A DNA stretch of 64,000 bases, from assembly GCF_000504285.1 (NCBI RefSeq), contig NZ_KI632511.1, forward strand, positions 7,980,154 to 8,044,153. The letters are read 5' to 3'. This DNA is from Actinospica robiniae DSM 44927. GTDB lineage: Bacteria; Actinomycetota; Actinomycetes; Streptomycetales; Catenulisporaceae. Positions 16,982-29,103 of this stretch are shown here, in pieces. The notes under the pieces were generated by a model. It was given only the letters and a program-made list of their open reading frames with translations. It was not told where the DNA came from and searched no databases. Both the position numbers and the translations under genes were made by a program. The first letter of the stretch is position 1, and each line of letters starts with the position of its first letter.

Positions 16982-17983
16982 TTGATGATCGGCTGAGTGG
17001 TTGTGGGGCGTGGTGGCTGGTCGGGTCGGGGTGGTTGTCGGGGTGAGGGCGGGCGCTTCGCGCCGCCCGGTTTCGTTTGCCCACCCGCCCACCCGTTGCG
17101 TTGGTGGGGCGTCCTGCGGTTTCAAGATCGAAAGGCGCCGCTGGCGGGCCCTTCCCTCGGAGAGTGCCGGGGTTGGTGGGGTGCTGGCGTTGGCGGGGCG
17201 GGTTGGGGTTCGGGGTGGTGGGGTTGCGGGTGTGTGCTCTCTCCTCGGTTGGTCCCCGGAGGCAATCAGGGACCTGCCGGGAGCTCAAGCGGCGGCGGCT
17301 TCCGTTGATGCTGGATCTTGCATCGCGCCGCTTGACCTCCCGGCAGAACCCTGATCGGGCTTCGCCTGCCCGACCGAGGAGAGAACCCACCCCCTGGGGA
17401 GCGGTGCGAGCTGCGCTCGGGCCGAGTCCCGGCCCGTGGCCCGGTCGTGCTTGATGTCGAATTCTGCATCGCCCTAGTGCGATCGACCCGATCCCAGACC
17501 TCACGGCAGAATTCCGCAGGCCAGCCATGCTCGGCACGGATGAATTCTGCATCGTCCTGGTCCGATCCACCCGGGGCTCACGCACTGCACAGGATCGCGC
17601 GGCCCGGTCGCACCCCGAGGGGAACTCCTGCACCGCTTTCGGCCACACCCCTGACGCCATCTGCTCAGCCACCCCGTCCGCCACCCCTCCCGTCACAAGC
17701 CCCGATCCCCGTACTCTTCCATGCTAGACGCCACTACCGACAAAAGCCGTGTAGCCGACTTTCACCGGATAAGCAAAAATACTGGAGATTTCCGGGCACT
17801 TACGCGTGTTCCCCGACGCTAAAAGAGGAGAGAGCACACCCCCGGCACCCAACCAGCCCGCCCCGCCAACGTAACGGGTGGGCGGTCAGGCGAAACGGAC
17901 GACGCGAAGCGGCCGCCCTCACCCCGATGACCACCCCGACCCGGCAAGCCATCACGCCCCAGGGACGTTCAGCCGGTCATCAA
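16982..17983. repeat. 1-kb non-coding repeat element with inverted ends
   Basis: No supported gene lies between 16918 and 17989. The ends are inverted copies of each other over roughly 120 bp: TTGATGATCGGCTGA at 16982 onward, and TTGATGACCGGCTGA read on the minus strand from 17983, each continuing into a G-rich block, a GCGGGCGCTTCGC/GCGGCCGCTTCGC block and CCCACCCGTTG/ACGTTGG. Inside are a 145-bp palindrome (17239-17383) and degenerate repeats of GAATTCTGCATCG-type sequence. The right end lies 7 bp from the methyltransferase stop. Related sequence recurs at 22493-29073. Confidence 0.6.
17239..17383. repeat. 145-bp imperfect palindrome, copy A
   Basis: It begins CTCTCCTCGG and ends CCGAGGAGAG, with inner arms CTGCCGGGAGCTCAAGCGGC and GCCGCTTGACCTCCCGGCAG around a variable loop. 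The two copies of the same palindrome at 24282 and 27138 are more like each other than like this one. It could fold into one long hairpin in DNA or RNA. Confidence 0.8.
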
Positions 17984-17989
17984 TTCGCT

Positions 17990-18781
17990 CTAGATCTTCG
18001 AGGTCCAGTAGATGTCGGTGACGTACGGGATCTCGATCCGTTCGCCGCTGGTGTCCGGGAAGCGGTCGAGCACGGCGACCAGTTCCGCGCGCACCTGCTC
18101 GCGCGAGGGCTCGTCCAGGGTGCTGATCCGGCTGGAGGTGAGCGCTTGGCCGAGCACGCCGTCGCGGTCGGTCAGGTAGGGGTTGGGCACCTGTGCTGAG
18201 GCGAGCTTCTGCCAGCCGGCGCGCGGCTCGAAGGCGGCGCGCCAGGATCCGTCGGTGTGCACCGGCACCTCGTCGGTGCGCCATTCCCGGTAGACCCGCG
18301 AGTACGCGGCGACCCACGGCACCGAGACGTCCAGGGTGTTCCAGATCAGGCCGAGCCGGCCGTCCGGGCCGGTGACGCGCTCGATCTCGGTCAGTGCGGC
18401 GGGGCCGTCGAACCAGTGCCAGGCCTGCGCGGCCACCACCGCGTCGACCGCGCCGGACTCCAGACCGGTCGCCTCGGCCACCCCGTCCACCGCGGTGACC
18501 TGCGGCAGCAGCTCGGTCAACCGGTCGCGCATGGCCGCCACCGGCTCCACCGCGACCACCTGGGCGCCGGTCAGGGCGAGGAGCCGGGTGAACTTCCCGG
18601 TGCCCGCGCCGAGGTCGGCCACCCGCCGCCCGGGCTTGAGATCGAGGGCGTCCGCGAGCAGCGCGAGGGCCCGGGTCGGGTACGAGGGCCGGACCCGTTC
18701 GTAGGCCTGCGCGGCAAGGTGGTAGCCGGCTTGCGCGGCGTGGTGGATGGCCACGGTGATGAACCTAGCATCACCGATCAT
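17990..18781 (-). CDS. Class I SAM-dependent methyltransferase
   Basis: About 263 residues. The SAM-binding motif I is VADLGAGTGKFTRLLA, followed by VVAVEPVAAMRDRL and a post-motif WHWFDGPAALTEIERV, the pattern of the Methyltransf_11 (UbiE-like) group. An N-terminal AQAYERVRPSYP segment is typical of small-molecule methyltransferases of this type in actinomycetes. ATG 18781 (MIGDARFIT) was chosen; the frame extends further upstream without family features. The substrate is unknown. It is divergent from cobN, 116 bp away. Confidence 0.82.
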   Translation of the reverse strand: MIGDARFITVAIHHAAQAGYHLAAQAYERVRPSYPTRALALLADALDLKPGRRVADLGAGTGKFTRLLALTGAQVVAVEPVAAMRDRLTELLPQVTAVDGVAEATGLESGAVDAVVAAQAWHWFDGPAALTEIERVTGPDGRLGLIWNTLDVSVPWVAAYSRVYREWRTDEVPVHTDGSWRAAFEPRAGWQKLASAQVPNPYLTDRDGVLGQALTSSRISTLDEPSREQVRAELVAVLDRFPDTSGERIEIPYVTDIYWTSKI

Positions 18782-18897
18782 GATTTGAGCGTATTGAACG
18801 GTGGCTTGCGCACGGCTACACGGTGACAATCCGATAAACCCCGCGCCGATGCGTAGACTCCGGGGCAGACCAGTGCCGTCGAACGGGAAGATTTCGG

Positions 18898-22500
<3,603 letters not shown>

Positions 22501-22606
22501 TGCATCGCGTCGGTGCTCGTCGGCTCTGGTGGCCTGTCGTGGTGGGGTGGTCGTGGTGGTGGGGGCGGCCGCTTCGCTCCGCCCGTTTCGTTTGCCCACC
22601 CGTTAC

Positions 22607-22858
22607 CTTTTACGTGTCCCCGCAATGGGGGCGCCTGGCCTCCGGGCCCGGTATGGCTCTGCCACCCTGCCGTGTCTATGGCCTTGGGCGTGTTGCCGCC
22701 GGGTTTTGGAGCACTGCCTGACCGCTGATAAGGGGCCTGGTCCGCATCCCGTGCCCGGCGCAACGCCGGGCGTTTTCTCGGGGCGGCCTGTGTAACGTGG
22801 TTGCCGGCTGCGGTGCGATGGTCGAGGCCAGGGCCATGCGAAGTAGAAGGCGGCGAGC
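22607..22858 (+). ncRNA. Candidate bridge-RNA region of IS110 copy 1
   Basis: A 252-nt non-coding left end, repeated in copy 2. IS110-group elements are known to transcribe a bridge RNA from the end upstream of the recombinase gene. Stems are visible: GCCCGGCG-CAA-CGCCGGGC followed by GTTTT (about 22753-22775) and CCCCGCAATGGGGG near the left end. GTAACG at 22792-22797 is complementary to CGTTAC of the target, which could belong to a target-binding loop. The RNA itself is inferred, not shown. Confidence 0.45.
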
Positions 22859-24058
22859 GTGTACGACACCAGCGGTATCGGGGTCTTCCTCGGCCTGGAC
22901 GTGGGCAAGGGCGAGCACCACGCCCACGGGCTGACCCCGGCCGGCAAGACCGTCTACGACAAGCGCCTGCCGAACACCGAACCGAAACTGCGCGCCCTGT
23001 TCGAGAAGCTGATCGCGAAGTTCGCCACCGTCCTGGTGATCGTCGATCAGCCCGCGAACATCGGCGCGCTGCCGCTGAGCGTCGCCCGCGACGTCGGCTG
23101 CCAGGTCGCCTACCTGCCCGGCCTGGCCATGCGCCGCGCCGCGGACCTCTACGAGGGCGAGGCCAAGACCGACGCCCGCGACGCCGCCGTGATCGCCGAC
23201 GTCGCCCGCACCGCACCCAGGGCGCTGCGCACCCTGACCGTGCTCGATGAGACCGAGGCGGAACTGGCCATGCTCGTCGGGTTCGACCAGGACCTCGCGG
23301 GCGAGTCGACCCGCACCTCCAATCGGCTGCGCGGCCTGCTCACCCAGATCCACCCCTCCCTCGAACGCGTCCTGGGCCCACGCATCCAGCACCAGGCCGT
23401 CCTCGCGCTACTCGCCCGGTACGGCTCCCCTGAACTGCTCGCCGAGGCCGGCACCCGACGCATCGTCAAACTCCTGAAACCCCTGGCCCCGCGCCTGGCC
23501 GAGCGCCTGGCCGAGGAGATCGCCGAGGCCCTCGCAGAACAGACGGTCGTGGTGCCCGGCACCCGGGCCGCAGCCCTCGTCATCCCCTCCCTCGCCCGCC
23601 AGCTGACCGAGATCCTCGCCCAACGCCGCACGCTCGAGGGACAGCTCAGTGCCCTGCTGGAGGCCCACCCTCTTTCCCCGCTCCTGACCTCGATGCCCGG
23701 CATCGGGATCAGGACCGCCGCGACCATCCTGACCACCGTCGGCGACGCCGCCACCTTCCCCACCGCCGACCACCTCGCCTCCTACGCAGGACTTGCCCCG
23801 GTCACCAAGTCCTCCGGCAGCTCCATCCGCGGCGAACACGCACCCAGACGCGGAAACCGGCAGCTCAAACGCGCCATGTTCCTCTCCGCCTTCGCCGCCC
23901 TGGCCGACCCCGACTCCCGCGCCTACTACGACAAACACCGCGCCGCAGGCAAAACCCACACCCAAGCAATCATCCGCCTCGCCCGCAGACGCATCAACGT
24001 CCTCCACGCCATGCTCCGCAACGCCACGCTCTACACGCCCCACACCGCCACCACATAA
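22859..24058 (+). CDS. IS110-family transposase (DEDD recombinase), copy 1
   Basis: A 399-residue recombinase. The N-terminal RuvC-like DEDD domain shows FLGLDVGKGEHHAHGLTPAG (first Asp), VIVDQPANIGALP and KTDARDAAVIADVA. The C-terminal Transposase_20 domain shows LLTSMPGIGIRTAATILTTVGD and the serine-bearing SYAGLAPVTKSSGSS region. The start is GTG 22859. The protein is identical to that of the copy at 27508-28707 on the opposite strand, so one is a recent duplicate or the two are kept alike by gene conversion. The gene appears intact. Confidence 0.95.
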   Translation: MYDTSGIGVFLGLDVGKGEHHAHGLTPAGKTVYDKRLPNTEPKLRALFEKLIAKFATVLVIVDQPANIGALPLSVARDVGCQVAYLPGLAMRRAADLYEGEAKTDARDAAVIADVARTAPRALRTLTVLDETEAELAMLVGFDQDLAGESTRTSNRLRGLLTQIHPSLERVLGPRIQHQAVLALLARYGSPELLAEAGTRRIVKLLKPLAPRLAERLAEEIAEALAEQTVVVPGTRAAALVIPSLARQLTEILAQRRTLEGQLSALLEAHPLSPLLTSMPGIGIRTAATILTTVGDAATFPTADHLASYAGLAPVTKSSGSSIRGEHAPRRGNRQLKRAMFLSAFAALADPDSRAYYDKHRAAGKTHTQAIIRLARRRINVLHAMLRNATLYTPHTATT

Positions 24059-24281
24059 CCCGAGCAACACCCACCCACATGCCCGTTACAGCGAGCAGCC
24101 CAGACTTGACGGAAGACATAGGGGCACGCCCACCCGTTACGTTGGCGGACGAGCTGCGGTTTCAAGATCGAAAGTCGCCGCTGGCAGGCCCTTCCCTCGG
24201 AGAGAGATGCCGGGGTCTGTGGGGTGCTGACGTCGGCGGGGCGGACTGGGGTTCGGGATGGTGGGGTTGCGGGGGTGTGCT

Positions 24282-24426
24282 CTCTCCTCGGTCGGTCCCC
24301 GGAGGCAATCAGGAACCTGCCGGGAGGTCAAGCGGCGGTGACTTGGGCTGATGCTCGATTGTGCATCGCGCCGCTTGACCTCCCGGCAGAACCCTGATCG
24401 GGCTTCGCCTGCCCGACCGAGGAGAG
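24282..24426. repeat. 145-bp imperfect palindrome, copy B
   Basis: Starts CTCTCCTCGG and ends CCGAGGAGAG; inner arms CCTGCCGGGAGGTCAAGCGG and CCGCTTGACCTCCCGGCAG. The matching right-arm copy is 27138-27284. The MITE-like insertion starts 10 bp downstream. Confidence 0.82.
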
Positions 24427-24435
24427 AGCCCACCC

Positions 24436-24674
24436 CAATGTCGTTCGGTTCAGTTCCATGATCGTTGGTGCAGTGCCGATGAACTGCGTCGATGGCTATG
24501 TTCGATCGTTAACGCGTTCGTCAGTGGCTGACTACCGCTGTGTAGCCGGCTCTGGCGGCAAGCGACCAGTAGCCTGCGTGCGCTGCAGCGGTTGACGTGC
24601 GCCGATGCCCCTTGGTCATTACGCGCGCCGCGTTGCGTGCGGCGCGGCATGCCCGTTTGAACCGAACGACATTG
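24436..24674. mobile_element. 239-bp MITE-like element
   Basis: Terminal inverted repeats of 17 bp, CAATGTCGTTCGGTTCA at 24436-24452 and its exact complement at 24658-24674. It is flanked by a 10-bp direct repeat, GAGCCCACCC, at 24426-24435 and 24675-24684. The right arm has the unoccupied site, with the 10-bp target once, at about 27128-27138. It contains no open reading frame of note. The CAATG ends and 10-bp target duplication resemble IS4-family transposition, so a related transposase may have moved it. Confidence 0.85.
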
Positions 24675-24871
24675 GAGCCCACCCCCTGAGGGTCCGGTGC
24701 GAGCTGCGCTCGGCCCGAGACCCGTGGCCCGGTTCATGTCGGATCCCGCACCACCCTGACGCGAACCCCCGGATCCCCAAGCCAACGCTCCATGCGGAAT
24801 CTGACATCACCCTGTGCCGATCGCCCGATTCGTGGGCTTTGCGGTAGGTGCCCGGCGGGCCGGCCGTGCCC

Positions 24872-26495
24872 CAATGCCGCTCAGCGTAGTGGGATCATGC
24901 TTGTGACCTGTGTGTTCGTGCGGTGATTGGTGGGGCGTTACGGTCGGGGGGTGTCGCATAGTGCTGTGGAGGGCCTGTCGGGCCGTTTGACGGATCATGT
25001 GTCGGTCGGGTTGTTGGCGGCGGCGGTGCCGCGTGTGGTGATCGATGACGCGGTGGCGGAGTTCGGCAGGGGTGCGAAGCGGGCGGATGCGAAGCTTCCG
25101 GCGCATGTCATGGTGTATTTCGCGATGGCGATGGCGTTGTTCGCGGACGAGGACTATCAGGAGGTCCTGACCCGGTTGACCGAGGTCCTGAAGGATTGGG
25201 GGCGTTGGGACGCCGGGTGGGAGTGTCCCGGGTCGGGCGGGATCACCCAGGCGCGCAAGCGTCTGGGTTCTGACGTGGTCCGGGAGGTGTTCGAGCAGGT
25301 TGCGCAGCCGGTGGCGGGGATGCTGACGCGGGGGGCGTGGCTGGCGGGCAGGCGGATGGTCTCGATCGACGGGTTCGAGTGGGATGTGCCGGACAGTGCG
25401 GCGAACGCGGGGTACTTCGGGTACGCCGGTTCGGGCGGCAACCGGTCGGCGTTCCCGAAGATGCGGGTGGTGACGTTGGTCGAGTGCGGCTCGCGGGCTC
25501 CGATCGGCGCGGACGCGGGGCCGTGCGGCGGCAAGGGCAGCGGGGAGCAGTCCGCGGCGCGTCGGCTCTACCGGTTCCTCGACCAGGACATGCTGTTGTT
25601 GGCCGATCGCAACTTCTACTCGTTCGCCGACTGGTGTCAGGCGTCGCAGACGGGTGCTGAGCTGCTGTGGCGCCTGGGTGACACGATTGCGCTGCCGCTG
25701 GTCGCCAAGCTCGGGGACGGCTCGTACACCTCGGTGGTGTTCGCGTCGCGTACCTCGGCGAAGGTCCGTGAGCAGGTCCTGGCGGCGGCTCGGGCGGGGG
25801 CGGATCTGGAGGAGTTCGAGGATCGCGCGCGGCTGGTTCGGGTGGTGGAGTACGAGGTGGCGGACCGGGGCACCGCTGGGGAGCGGGAGCTGTTTTGCCT
25901 GCTGACGACGCTGCTGGATGCGCGCAGTGCCCCGGCCGCGCTGCTGGCGGCGGGATATCACGAGCGGTGGGAGCACGAGCAGGCGAACGCGCAGGCCAAG
26001 ACGGTTCTACGGGGACCGGGGAAGGTCATGCGGTCCCAGAGCCCTGACATGGTGATCCAGGAGCTCTACGGCTACCTGCTCACCCACTATGCGATCAACT
26101 CCCTGATCTGTCGGGCCGCGACCGAGGCGGACATCGACCCGGACCGGGTGAAGTTCACCAACGCGGTCCGCATCATCCGCCGCCGGATCGATGATCCGGC
26201 GGCCTTTTCCCCCTGAGGGCCTGGCGGCCCTGCTCGAGCGGTTCAACACGGAGATCACCGCACCGCGCGAGCTGCATCGCGAGCGGCGCCACCGTTCCTA
26301 CCCGCGCGTGGTCAAACGGGCACGTCACAACCAGTACGCCGTGAAGAAGGCCACTGATGTCGGGGTACGCCACGCCGGGCCGCCGACCCTACGCATCGCC
26401 AACCTCCCGCCGGCACGCCAAGTGCTGCATCCGGGACGGATCAGCACGGGAAACCTCGAACTCACCGCATGATCAATCTACCGTGAGCGGCATTG
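24872..26495 (+). mobile_element. IS4-family insertion sequence
   Basis: A 1624-bp element with ends CAATGCCGCTCA and TGAGCGGCATTG, flanked by a 10-bp direct repeat GGCCGTGCCC (24862-24871 and 26496-26505). The end sequence resembles the TAATGCCGATCA end of IS4 itself. The matching part of the right arm (about 26885-26910, minus strand) runs through without the insertion. The transposase within is frameshifted. Confidence 0.85.
24951..26472 (+). pseudogene. IS4-family transposase, frameshifted
   Basis: The first frame (to the stop at 26214-26216) encodes a DDE transposase of about 420 residues: RMVSIDGFEWDVPD carries the first Asp, DQDMLLLADRNFYS the second, and YHERWEHEQANAQAK is the Y-x2-R-x3-E-x6-K signature of IS4. 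The conserved C-terminus (PEGLAALLERFNTEI ... HRSYPRVVKRARHNQYAVKK) continues in another frame from the TTTTCCCCC run near 26205-26213. Removing one C would restore a protein of about 506 residues. GTG 24951 is the likely start. A programmed shift on the run is possible but unproven. Confidence 0.8.
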
Positions 26496-26525
26496 GGCCG
26501 TGCCCGGTGTGGGATTTCGCATGAG

Positions 26526-26869
26526 GTGGAATTTCACTTCGGCGTTCCGGTCTGTTCTTCTCTCTTCCTCCAACGCTCGGAAACGCCCGCAAGTTCCCCG
26601 GAAATGTCTCGGGCTTTTCTTATCTCATGATCCCACAAATGTCGTACGCGTGCCTTTTGTCGGCGTCGCCGTCTAGAATAGAAACATAGAAGGGATATCG
26701 GGTCTGTGGCAGGAGGGGGCATGAGACGGATGGCTGCGTGGGTGGCGCCACCCACAGTCGGCGACGATGCTGGACCTGGCCAGCGGCCGCCCTCGCCCGC
26801 GCATGATGTCAGGCGGGAAGCCCCAGGCAGTATTGCGCACGGCATGACCCACACCATCCACCACGAATA
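26526..26869. other. Gene-free centre between inverted arms
   Basis: The spacer between the two repeat arms. It is lower in GC than its surroundings around 26570-26700 (ATAGAAACATAGAAGGG-like stretches) and has no open frame with recognisable similarity on either strand. A short hairpin GGTGGCGCCACC lies at about 26740-26751. It may be decayed mobile DNA. Confidence 0.4.
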
Positions 26870-26947
26870 ATGCGAAATTCCACACCGAGCGCGGCTGGCC
26901 CGCCGGCACCTACCGCAAGGCCCAAGGATCGAGCAATCGAATGAGGG

Positions 26948-27082
26948 CGATGTCAGATTCCGCATGGGCGCGAGTTCGAGGATCGGAGCGATCGGCGCAG
27001 GGTGATGTCAGATTCCGCATGGAGCGTTGGCTTGGGGATCCCGGGGGTTCGCGTCAGGGTGATGCGGGATTCGACATGAACC
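26948..27082. repeat. Degenerate ~56-bp tandem repeats
   Basis: Three units begin GATGTCAGATTCCGCATGG (26949), GATGTCAGATTCCGCATGG (27004) and GATGCGGGATTCGACATGA (27061), spaced 55 and 57 bp. Each core is itself roughly palindromic. Related cores occur in the left arm (about 24735-24805, reversed) and in the 17.4-kb element. Confidence 0.6.
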
Positions 27083-27137
27083 GGGCCACGGGTCTCGGGC
27101 CGAGCGCAGCTCGCACCGGACCCTCAGGGGGTGGGCT

Positions 27138-27284
27138 CTCTCCTCGGTCGGGCAGGCGAAGCCCGATCAGGGTTCTGCCGGGAGGTCAAGCGGCGCGATG
27201 CACAATCGAGCATCAGCCCAAGTCACCGCCGCTTCGACCTCCCGGCAGGTTCCTGATTCGCCGTCCGGGACCGACCGAGGAGAG
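27138..27284. repeat. 147-bp imperfect palindrome, copy C
   Basis: The inverted copy of palindrome B; starts CTCTCCTCGG and ends CCGAGGAGAG. It differs from B by small changes near the loop and by an extra C in GCTTCGACC. The unoccupied MITE target lies at its left edge. Confidence 0.8.
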
Positions 27285-27507
27285 AGCACACCCCCGCAAC
27301 CCCACCATCCCGAACCCCAGTCCGCCCCGCCGACGTCAGCACCCCACAGACCCCGGCATCTCTCTCCGAGGGAAGGGCCTGCCAGCGGCGACTTTCGATC
27401 TTGAAACCGCAGCTCGTCCGCCAACGTAACGGGTGGGCGTGCCCCTATGTCTTCCGTCAAGTCTGGGCTGCTCGCTGTAACGGGCATGTGGGTGGGTGTT
27501 GCTCGGG

Positions 27508-28707
27508 TTATGTGGTGGCGGTGTGGGGCGTGTAGAGCGTGGCGTTGCGGAGCATGGCGTGGAGGACGTTGATGCGTCTGCGGGCGAGGCGGATGATTGC
27601 TTGGGTGTGGGTTTTGCCTGCGGCGCGGTGTTTGTCGTAGTAGGCGCGGGAGTCGGGGTCGGCCAGGGCGGCGAAGGCGGAGAGGAACATGGCGCGTTTG
27701 AGCTGCCGGTTTCCGCGTCTGGGTGCGTGTTCGCCGCGGATGGAGCTGCCGGAGGACTTGGTGACCGGGGCAAGTCCTGCGTAGGAGGCGAGGTGGTCGG
27801 CGGTGGGGAAGGTGGCGGCGTCGCCGACGGTGGTCAGGATGGTCGCGGCGGTCCTGATCCCGATGCCGGGCATCGAGGTCAGGAGCGGGGAAAGAGGGTG
27901 GGCCTCCAGCAGGGCACTGAGCTGTCCCTCGAGCGTGCGGCGTTGGGCGAGGATCTCGGTCAGCTGGCGGGCGAGGGAGGGGATGACGAGGGCTGCGGCC
28001 CGGGTGCCGGGCACCACGACCGTCTGTTCTGCGAGGGCCTCGGCGATCTCCTCGGCCAGGCGCTCGGCCAGGCGCGGGGCCAGGGGTTTCAGGAGTTTGA
28101 CGATGCGTCGGGTGCCGGCCTCGGCGAGCAGTTCAGGGGAGCCGTACCGGGCGAGTAGCGCGAGGACGGCCTGGTGCTGGATGCGTGGGCCCAGGACGCG
28201 TTCGAGGGAGGGGTGGATCTGGGTGAGCAGGCCGCGCAGCCGATTGGAGGTGCGGGTCGACTCGCCCGCGAGGTCCTGGTCGAACCCGACGAGCATGGCC
28301 AGTTCCGCCTCGGTCTCATCGAGCACGGTCAGGGTGCGCAGCGCCCTGGGTGCGGTGCGGGCGACGTCGGCGATCACGGCGGCGTCGCGGGCGTCGGTCT
28401 TGGCCTCGCCCTCGTAGAGGTCCGCGGCGCGGCGCATGGCCAGGCCGGGCAGGTAGGCGACCTGGCAGCCGACGTCGCGGGCGACGCTCAGCGGCAGCGC
28501 GCCGATGTTCGCGGGCTGATCGACGATCACCAGGACGGTGGCGAACTTCGCGATCAGCTTCTCGAACAGGGCGCGCAGTTTCGGTTCGGTGTTCGGCAGG
28601 CGCTTGTCGTAGACGGTCTTGCCGGCCGGGGTCAGCCCGTGGGCGTGGTGCTCGCCCTTGCCCACGTCCAGGCCGAGGAAGACCCCGATACCGCTGGTGT
28701 CGTACAC
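27508..28707 (-). CDS. IS110-family transposase (DEDD recombinase), copy 2
   Basis: A 399-residue protein identical to the product of 22859-24058, with the same GTG start and intact DEDD and Transposase_20 regions (GLDVGKGEHHAHG; KTDARDAAVIADV; SMPGIGIRTAATIL). It is oriented toward copy 1, so recombination between them would invert the 24.1-27.4 kb segment. Confidence 0.95.
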   Translation of the reverse strand: MYDTSGIGVFLGLDVGKGEHHAHGLTPAGKTVYDKRLPNTEPKLRALFEKLIAKFATVLVIVDQPANIGALPLSVARDVGCQVAYLPGLAMRRAADLYEGEAKTDARDAAVIADVARTAPRALRTLTVLDETEAELAMLVGFDQDLAGESTRTSNRLRGLLTQIHPSLERVLGPRIQHQAVLALLARYGSPELLAEAGTRRIVKLLKPLAPRLAERLAEEIAEALAEQTVVVPGTRAAALVIPSLARQLTEILAQRRTLEGQLSALLEAHPLSPLLTSMPGIGIRTAATILTTVGDAATFPTADHLASYAGLAPVTKSSGSSIRGEHAPRRGNRQLKRAMFLSAFAALADPDSRAYYDKHRAAGKTHTQAIIRLARRRINVLHAMLRNATLYTPHTATT

Positions 28708-28959
28708 GCTCGCCGCCTTCTACTTCGCATGGCCCTGGCCTCGACCATCGCACCGCAGCCGGCAACCACGTTACACAGGCCGCCCCGAGAAAACGCCCGG
28801 CGTTGCGCCGGGCACGGGATGCGGACCAGGCCCCTTATCAGCGGTCAGGCAGTGCTCCAAAACCCGGCGGCAACACGCCCAAGGCCATAGACACGGCAGG
28901 GTGGCAGAGCCATACCGGGCCCGGAGGCCAGGCGCCCCCATTGCGGGGACACGTAAAAG
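28708..28959 (-). ncRNA. Candidate bridge-RNA region of IS110 copy 2
   Basis: The 252-nt non-coding end upstream of transposase copy 2, a repeat of 22607-22858 with the same GC-rich hairpin followed by a T-run and the same GTAACG motif. Confidence 0.45.
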
Positions 28960-29103
28960 GTAACGGGTGGGCAAACGAAACGGGCGGAGCGAAGCGGCCG
29001 CCCCCACCACCACGACCACCCCACCACGACAGGCCACCAGAGCCGACGCGTACCGGCTCGATGCATCAATCAGCATGAGGTTTCCGGGCGCCCGCCACCG
29101 GGC

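Larger units (their letters stand above)
22607..24140 (+). mobile_element. IS110-family element, copy 1
   Basis: A 1534-bp unit delimited by direct copies of CCCACCCGTTAC at 22595-22606 and 24129-24140, so that removing one unit restores a continuous CCCACCCGTTACGTTGGCGG site as found unoccupied at 17863-17882 (minus strand). It contains 252 nt of non-coding sequence before the transposase and 82 nt after it, with no terminal inverted repeats, as expected of IS110. The exact crossover point within the 12-bp repeat cannot be placed. Confidence 0.78.
27426..28959 (-). mobile_element. IS110-family element, copy 2
   Basis: A 1534-bp unit on the minus strand bounded by direct copies of GTAACGGGTGGG at 27426-27437 and 28960-28971. 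Its length and the transposase sequence equal those of copy 1. Confidence 0.78.
26870..29073. repeat. Right arm of the large inverted repeat
   Basis: The reverse counterpart of 22493-26525 without the MITE and IS4 insertions, ending CGATGCATCAATCAG at 29073. It carries palindrome C, IS110 copy 2 and repeats of ATGTCAGATTCCGCATGG at about 26949 and 27004, with a variant at 27061. Its outer end is about 30 bp from the stop codon of the acetyltransferase gene. Confidence 0.8.

Noticed and set aside
18785-18897. A possible cobalamin riboswitch before cobN
   Set aside because: None of the conserved blocks (GCCACTG, GTCAGGA-type B12 box) is present in this 113-bp gap.
26534-26965. A 143-residue minus-strand frame in the spacer between the inverted arms
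   Set aside because: No recognisable domain, unusual Arg/Cys/Trp composition, and it runs across the repeat boundary. I could not support it as a gene.
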